Source of the DNA: Stercorarius parasiticus
Lineage: Eukaryota; Chordata; Aves; Charadriiformes; Stercorariidae
DNA: 64,000 nucleotides
Reading direction: 5' to 3'
NCBI GenBank assembly: GCA_013396915.1
Contig: VWZL01005191.1
Span: 310,001-374,000, forward strand
The notes under the pieces were generated by a model. It saw only the letters and a program-made list of their open reading frames with translations, had not been told where the DNA came from and did not search any database. Position 1 is the stretch's first letter. The number at the start of each line of letters is the position of its first letter. Position numbers and translations under genes: made by a program. Below are positions 13,821 to 64,000 of the stretch, in pieces.

Positions 13821-16496
13821 TGCACTATTGCGGTTCATTATTAGAGTAATCAGGAACAGAGAGCAGAATGTCAACCACAGCAGGGGGTAAAGAGAAAATG
13901 AAATTATGTTAAACTTACTAATGAAAGAATTTTCATTAATTTACTATTTTTGATAATTATAAAGGTTGTCAAAAGTAGACCAAAGGTCGGATGCTTAAAC
14001 AATAGGTCATGTCATCAAAATAAAGTCACTGTGATACTTTGGCTGTTTTTTCAAGTGACTAGTTAAGCAACTTTTTGCCCTTTTTTTTTTTTCTTCCTCC
14101 CAGTGGTATACTTTGACCAGTTCATATTTGTTGGAAAAAAAATTTAAATTCAACACACGAGTATCAAAAAGTGTGCTGGAGAAAACAGTAAAGAATAATC
14201 AATTATAACACAGACTGAATTTATGCCTTCCAATCAATTCACTAAATCTTTTCTTAATATCAATAACTCTTTCAAAAAGGTGTCTGAAAAACTGGCTATA
14301 TTAGGACATCAGAACTCACACACAGTATATTTCTACATTGGTAACAAGTCTTCAGTATAAACAGCTAAGAAAGACTTAGCTATCTGGAAGTTACCTGGAA
14401 GGACTGAAAGAAAAATCAGCATAACACTTCTAATAAAACAGGTTCATTGTTGCTGATAACATCGATCAGTAAAAGAAAAGTAATTATTGAAGTCAGCTTA
14501 AAATCCTCTTTTGTTCTCTTGTAAAGAGGAAATATCAGTTACTTAAATCTTATGACAAAGAACTATGTAGTAAGCAGCATGAGAACTTCATTTTACATTC
14601 GTGTGTGCCATCCAGATTTATCTATTAATATGAACATTGAAACAAAGAAAAATGACCAACAGTGTTCAGCTTAAAACACAAACCTGAGTATCAGAGCATG
14701 ACTCCAATGGGTGATTAAGAACTGTAAATGCATAATGAGGACTAGTGTTAGCATCCAAACACAAAAAAAGTGAAGAGCCAGATGCTAATCCACTTTCTCC
14801 TGCAAAAATCCTATAGCTGCAAGGACCTTTTAGCAACAAAACAGTAAAACCTTGGAAAGAAACAATAAAAAATTGTTTACTGTGAAGTTCTTGGTTGGTA
14901 TTTGTCTTATATAACTACAATGATCTAAATTTACTTCTCTGAATTTACGCTATTCAGTTAGGCTCCTTGAGAGTAAAAAGAACTTTGAGAAAGGTATCAG
15001 GTATCTTTCATTTCTGAATGGACTGAAAGGTCCTTGGAAAATCCTTATTTCTCCCCAGTAAGAACTGAGGAAGCGTCAATGACTAGATCAGGATGCAGCA
15101 TGATCTTAGGACTATGCTACTTCAGCAGCAGAATCCCCTTTCCATATCTTGTCCCACCATGTTGTGTCATCTTTAACACAAGAACTCAAAGTGGCCCATC
15201 TCATTTGCTCATCCTGTGGCTGCATGACTGATGATCCAACACAGGAGGAGAGGGAACAGGAGGAACATGTGGTCAAGACAGGCAGAAGAGGCAGGAAGAA
15301 GGACCACTGTTTCAGGTTGGCACCTCACTACAAGTCCAACTTAGTCTTAACACCAGCTCAAGTTCTCAGGCTGTGAGAGCTAACTTTCAGAGCGTTAAAG
15401 TAAAATAAAAGCCACTCCTCAAGATTGTAATCAAAAACGTGAAGAAAAGGCTGATTACTAACCCAGAAAAAGGGTCACAATAAGGACAATCATACAGTAA
15501 GAAACTAGCACCTTACAGCTCAGCTATTGGGATAAAAGGAAGGGAAAAAAAGAAAAAGGGAAAAATTTCACAGAAACAACAATGCATCAGCTGGGAAGAG
15601 CTTCAGATATCTTTTTTAAGTACAAAAAGGTCATCTCTGAGGTTGTAAGGGCATCTGAGAGCTACAGCAAGAACACAAGTTACAAGACCACTGGCAGGGA
15701 ACAGTAGTTGACTCTTCAGCCTCTGCAGCAGTAGTAATATGGCTATATGACTCAGAGGTAAAAAATGAAAATAAGCACAGTCAACTAATTATTAAGAAAT
15801 CAATACACAAATATGACTACCTTTTATGCAGCTTTTTATAGCAAGAGTAAACAGCAAAGAATTGTGCACTCCTGGTATTTTTCTAAAAAAAAAAAAAGAT
15901 CAAAACATACCTCCATTTCCCATGACATTCACAAATAACGTCTTTTGAAATTTCCAACTTCCATAAGGCTAATACATACTAAACCTCATAAAACAGATTT
16001 TGAGGCATATACCTCCACCACAATATTTGGCAAAGAAGAAATAATTGAAACAAGAATAAAATCATGATACAAAATAAAGTGATACAGACGTCTATTTTTA
16101 GCCATACATACACACATAGTAAAAACCTTCAGAATATAAATTCTAAAAGACTGTTTCCTAACCTTTACAGAACAACATACAACGTACATGAAATAAAACA
16201 GAAAACTGTATTTAATAGAGTAAGAAACAAGTTTTAGAGAGAAAATATGCATAAAACTGTTGGCTGACAGGTTGATTATTCATTTTCAAACAATACAATT
16301 AAAATTTATTATACAGGAGGAATACCACACGATAATACACTTTTATGTTTCATATAGACAACCAGAAGTTGAGATTTTGTTCGTGTATTCGTTTAAACAT
16401 TTTTCTACATATGCAATTAGGACTCTCTGCATGAGTAGGCATTAATTCCTGAAAGGTTACACATTTTGTACAGACCTATGTAGTTTATATTTTTTA

Positions 16497-59345
<42,849 letters not shown>

Positions 59346-62300
59346 CTGTTAAAGAAAAAAAGAAATATTATAATATCACATGATATATCTATTAGGCAAA
59401 CATTTTTACTGTGTATAGCACTATTGTCTTCAGTTTGTTTTGTGCCAGTGAAGCACAGATTTAAAAACACTTGAAAAATGACTTCACGTAATAAGTTATA
59501 AATTTCCTTACACTGAGATGAGATTAAGAGATTTCTTCTTCTGTAATTTCTAAACAACAGAAAAAAAAAAACCCTCTACTTACAAAGTAAAAACAGCCAT
59601 CATCACGCTTATGTCAAACAGGGTAACATTACACTCCTCATGCCTGCCCCTCCAAACCTGGTTTCAAAAGCAAATGTTTGGGCTTTACTTGATGTAAGTG
59701 GCATACTTTAACTCATTAACTTGCAAGGAAAAAACAAAATAAATTACAACAACTCCATCCCACACACAACACAAAACACAACTATATTTGTTTTTAAAGA
59801 GCAAGACTGTACAGTTAAGCCCTCAAGGACTGGGGCACATTAACACTGCCACCCTATAAAATGTATTCTTGCTTACCCAGGCTACAAAAAACCTCATAAA
59901 AATGGAAGCGCATTACAGAGTATCAATAGTCAAATACGGTGAAAAAGTTTAAGTAAGAGTAAGATCAGTGTCTTTCTGCTAAAATTCTGTAAGCATACCA
60001 TAACTGAAAACTAAGTAAGTTTTAAGTGGATTCAGCTAATCAGTTCAAAAGGGTTGTCCTATTCTAACCTCCAAAAACACTTAAAAAAAAAAAAGGAAAA
60101 AGATAATTTTAACTTGAGTGGTCAGAAATTGTGACATTTGTTATTCATTTTGCATAACATTTCCTATTCAAAGCCCCAGTTTTCATTTTCATGTAGCTGG
60201 CAATCTGCCTTCTCTGCACAGCTCTTCATTTTATTTAAATACATCACACAATCATTAAATAACTGATTATTTGCTAGATACTCAGTCTGAAACACAGTAC
60301 TTGCCCAAATAACATTTAAATAACTACCTACCAAGAAATCACCATTTCCCAAAGAATAAAAGAATGATTTAAGAAAGAAAGCTTAATATACATTAAGAAA
60401 TATTACAAATGATATTACAACTATTCCTGAGTGCTTCAAGAAATACTTCTTTTTAAAGAAAATAACATCCACAGTGTAAGATACGAACAAAGCAAAACAT
60501 CTGAAGGAAAATACACTTGATAGGCCTTTTTGATTCTAGCCCAGGTAACATTAACATCACCCTCTCCAGCCCTGCCAGTGTTCCCAGACTAACTAGTGAT
60601 CCCAGTTGTACTCTAACCAAGACACTGGATGGGATCTAACTGTCCAAGCTGGACAGCGACATCTAGGAAATCCTGAGGGATCAAACCACCATCACCAAAA
60701 AATAAAGAAACAAAACCAAAACAACCCAAAACCCAGATGCACTGAATGGGAAAAAAATACAAATATAAAAGCGTAAGAAGAAACAATCCTATTTTTTTAT
60801 ATAAAAGGCAGGTGCTTGAGAAGAATAAGGTGGCCAGATTTGGTGGCTTTCATGGGAATGTAAGATTTCCCAGCTGAGCGACTCAGAACTCAAGTACTAT
60901 GTCCTGTGAAGATTCAGGTAACTACTGTGAATTAAGCAGATCTCGTTAGCTTGGGTCAGAAGGTAAAGCAGAACAGCATTCCCACTCTGTGCCAGAGGAA
61001 ACTGGCATTATCCTACAGGCACTATCCTACTCTCGAGGCTTCAACTATGCGTTTAATTATGCTAATAGACTTCCTAGAAAGAGCAGTATCAAACTCTGCA
61101 AGTTTACCTTCTGTCATCTTCAGCATAAAATTGAACTTAAGTTCAACATCAGGGGTTAGGGGGAGTACAAAATCCCTAAACTGAGTTTTAAAATGTGGGG
61201 GAAGTCGTGGAAAGATTCCTCCTCTTCTGCTCCTAATGTAAATGGAGTCAATCTTCAATTCTACCGAAGCTAGCAGAACTGCAGTTCTCTTATGGAGTTA
61301 CTTAGCCTAGGATTTAGATGCAAGCACTACCATTTTCCAGCAAGAGAAAAATGTTTTTAGAGAATGAATAAACAAGAATCTGACCTAGACTTATATTTTC
61401 CCTATATAGGACAAGATTAATTCCGCTATCACAAATTCACTGCTGAGTCACGTTTTACTTCTTCACTTCAAAGTGAAGACTGAATCACAGCTGTCAAAAT
61501 CTCACTCAGCTTTAGTCAAAATTATCAGTTTATAACTTTTTACATATAAATTTATATATAAATTTTCAGTTTAGTTTGTCTCATTACTGTGGAGGTTTTT
61601 TGAGACAGAAGGATAAGGAGAAACCCCACTGGAAAAGACTATTCATTTTTGACTTGTAGTACTTTAAGCAATAGCACTTAGCAGAAACATTGCCCACCTG
61701 ACTGAAATCTCTGCCAACGTAACAGAGGCACCAACCATGAAGTGCCATTGGGGACATCTGTTAGTTTGATTTAAGCAAACAGTAAAGCTTTTCAGCAAAA
61801 GATTTATTAACGTGGTTATTAAAATAGTCTTCAAAAAAGCAAAATCTGTGAACATCAAAGTGGGGGGGATATTTTATAGTTTGGGATTGGTTGGTTTGGT
61901 TTTTATAGATATTTATAACACGAAAGCATAAATTACTTAAATACATAAAACCAGGATCAAAATTGCTCTCAAGAAAAAAGACCAAATCAGCAACTATGTC
62001 AGCAAAACTATGCTGATGAACTTTGGCAGAGAGAAAAACAAAATTAGCAAAGCTTTCCAGTAATGCATCAGGTGTTGCTTCTGTGCAACAGGATGTAAAA
62101 CTGCAGATTTCATCAGAAATGGTCCAGAATTGGTCAGGGAACAAACTGCTATCAGGAAACACTGTACAGCAGAATTAGTCAAAGCACAGATTTCTCCTTT
62201 TTTAATAGTACCTTGAAACTAGTGTATATCAAGTCAGTCTTTTCCATTTTGCCCTAATAACTCTCTTATACAGACTACTTTAGACAGCAAACCTACAGGA

Positions 62301-64000
62301 AGTACTTATTTCAAATGCATTATTTTATTTCATCTTCTTTATTGTCTGTACAGTCTCCTATAAGAACTACCTAAGTTTTAGTTCTGAATATTTCCTGCTA
62401 CAGGCTCACAAATTACTTAAGGGAAAAAAAAAAAAATCAGTATTCTTAGGAGATTTTTGTTTTAAAATAAATGTATTTATACAGAAAAACATGCATCTAT
62501 ATCTCTCAAGTATGAAAAGGGAGTTACAATAGGCAAAATTAACTCTTCAGCTAGTATAATCCTTCCCCTTACAACATGTAGGTTACTAAGTTTGAATTTT
62601 CTTTTTCCAGGCTCTGAAGGAAACAGAGTTCCCTTTTCTATCTGCTCTTAATAAGACTATGTGATATGCTTAAGGTAGGACCTTTACAGAATAAGGCCAC
62701 TCCATCTTTTTGTTCTCTGTATTAGATGAACGAAAAAAAAACCTGACCCCGAACAAAACCAAAGACAGCAAAACCCCTCCTCTAGAGTCAAACAGAGCAG
62801 CCCTGCAGCTCTGTGTCTCTAATACATTCATTCAAGTCCCTCACAACACCTACATGACCCGTTCTGAACATTTTGCAAAACATCATGACCTATCACAACC
62901 TTAGATAATGAAAGCTGAACTACAATGTGATCCTATTACATTAATCCAAGACGTTTCCTATTGCCAAGGGGCAGGAAGCAATCCTAAACCACCCATGAAC
63001 CGGACCACACTGCTGCAAGCAGCTCAAGCACCTCCCCAAGAGGTACCTGGCAATGCTGTACAAGCAGTTTCCTCCTCAATCCTTGCTCTCCATACCTCCA
63101 TCTCAACCAAGCTGTCCCAACCCCTTTTTTTAAAGGGCAAGGTGGCACAGGGAACAACCTGGCACAGAAACGCTGCTGCCGCAACCAACAAATTTCCCTT
63201 TGTCTTTCCCGTAAACAAGCATTTCAGAATTATGCTCTCTTGCTTAAGGTGAAGGAGGAAATAAATAAATGGTAAAATATATGGTTGAGAAGCACAGAGT
63301 GAGAAGCAGCCAAGCTCCACAAAGCTCTCTAAGAAGCCAAAGGCTAGCCAGTGGTTGACCACTGACATCTCACGCTGACAGCAACAAGACAAATTAGTTC
63401 CTTAACATGCAACGCAAGCAATACTACCCTGGAAAACGAGCCTGAAAGACTTAAAAGGAGGCAACTATGTTCCAACTGGCAGCTTCATTTTGGGCTTTAT
63501 CCACCAAAATCTTAAGCATCCTAAAGAGATACTGGCATTTTTGAGGAAATTAAAAAAAAATTGAAACCACAAAAATAACCCAATACACACACACAAAACC
63601 ACGCTGAACTTTGCTCTATGAGGACTGGTACCTAAAATAATGTACTTTTGGTTTCCAAGAAAAAATATACTCACTAGACTACTATCTTGCACTTTTTAAA
63701 ACAACTTCAAAAGTTATAAATTGAAGTGATGCAGACAATTCGATTGATTTCAAAGGAATTATAGCAAGTTACGCTGCATGAGTCACATAGGGATTTTGTG
63801 GCCTTGGCACATTAATATAAATTAAAAAACAGAAATAAAATCAGTTTACAAACAAATGGGCACAAAGTTGCTGCAAATGGTTGAGATAGTTATTTGTGGA
63901 GCATTCTCTTGAGAAAGGAGACCAGAAGAGAGAGGAAAATACACGCTTCTGCTGCAATTCTTCCACATTACGTTTGCTGAAACCTGAGGGATATCTCACC
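59346..64000 (-). other. TDRD3: TDRD3 5' intron, running off the window
   Basis: Upstream of the first exon present. The expected GC-rich first coding exon (MAQVAG-like) and a CpG-island promoter were not found, so this is most likely intron 1. It holds an AC-rich tract (60709-60735), a GGTTGGTTTGGTTTT-type tract near 61890, and a slightly GC-richer part at about 62700-63250 without recognisable coding content. Confidence 0.8.

Noticed and set aside
62908..63392. Open frames on both strands in a GC-richer patch (114 and 122 codons)
   Set aside because: Overlapping frames on opposite strands without known motifs; composition alone explains them. Not the missing TDRD3 first exon.

Overview
The window is vertebrate, almost certainly avian, nuclear DNA: AT-rich, non-coding for most of its length, with one spliced gene and several CR1 LINE fragments that end in the ATTCTRTG-type 3' repeats typical of bird (and other sauropsid) CR1. 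The species cannot be fixed from this sequence. Nothing prokaryotic, viral, CRISPR-like or operon-like was seen.

The gene is TDRD3 (Tudor domain-containing protein 3) on the minus strand. Eleven consecutive internal coding exons run from 59345 down to 16518. They join in one frame (1 + 688 x 3 nt, no stops). Together they encode the RMI1-like OB-fold region that binds TOP3B, the UBA domain, a long basic disordered linker, and a Tudor domain split over two exons. The first coding exon (about 14 residues in human) and the last coding exon (the ~38-residue tail with the exon-junction-complex binding motif) were not found. They should lie beyond 64000 and before position 1.

Layout along the + strand: 1-16517, intron below the second Tudor exon, with a possible cassette exon and a strong hairpin; 16518-16643, Tudor exon 2; 16644-19502, intron with an ~870-bp near-perfect tandem duplication across an N (probable assembly artefact); 19503-20341, large linker/Tudor exon; 20342-30934, long intron; 30935-35801, cluster of five exons including UBA; 35802-43930, intron with two CR1 copies placed 5' end to 5' end; 43931-46369, two OB-fold exons; 46370-56043, intron with two consecutive CR1 3' ends, one broken at an N; 56044-59345, first two exons present; 59346-64000, 5' intron.

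No new biological system was found. The items most worth checking are the candidate in-frame exon at 11310-11375, the false-duplication candidate at 17280-19027 and the 17-bp hairpin at 12557-12600.
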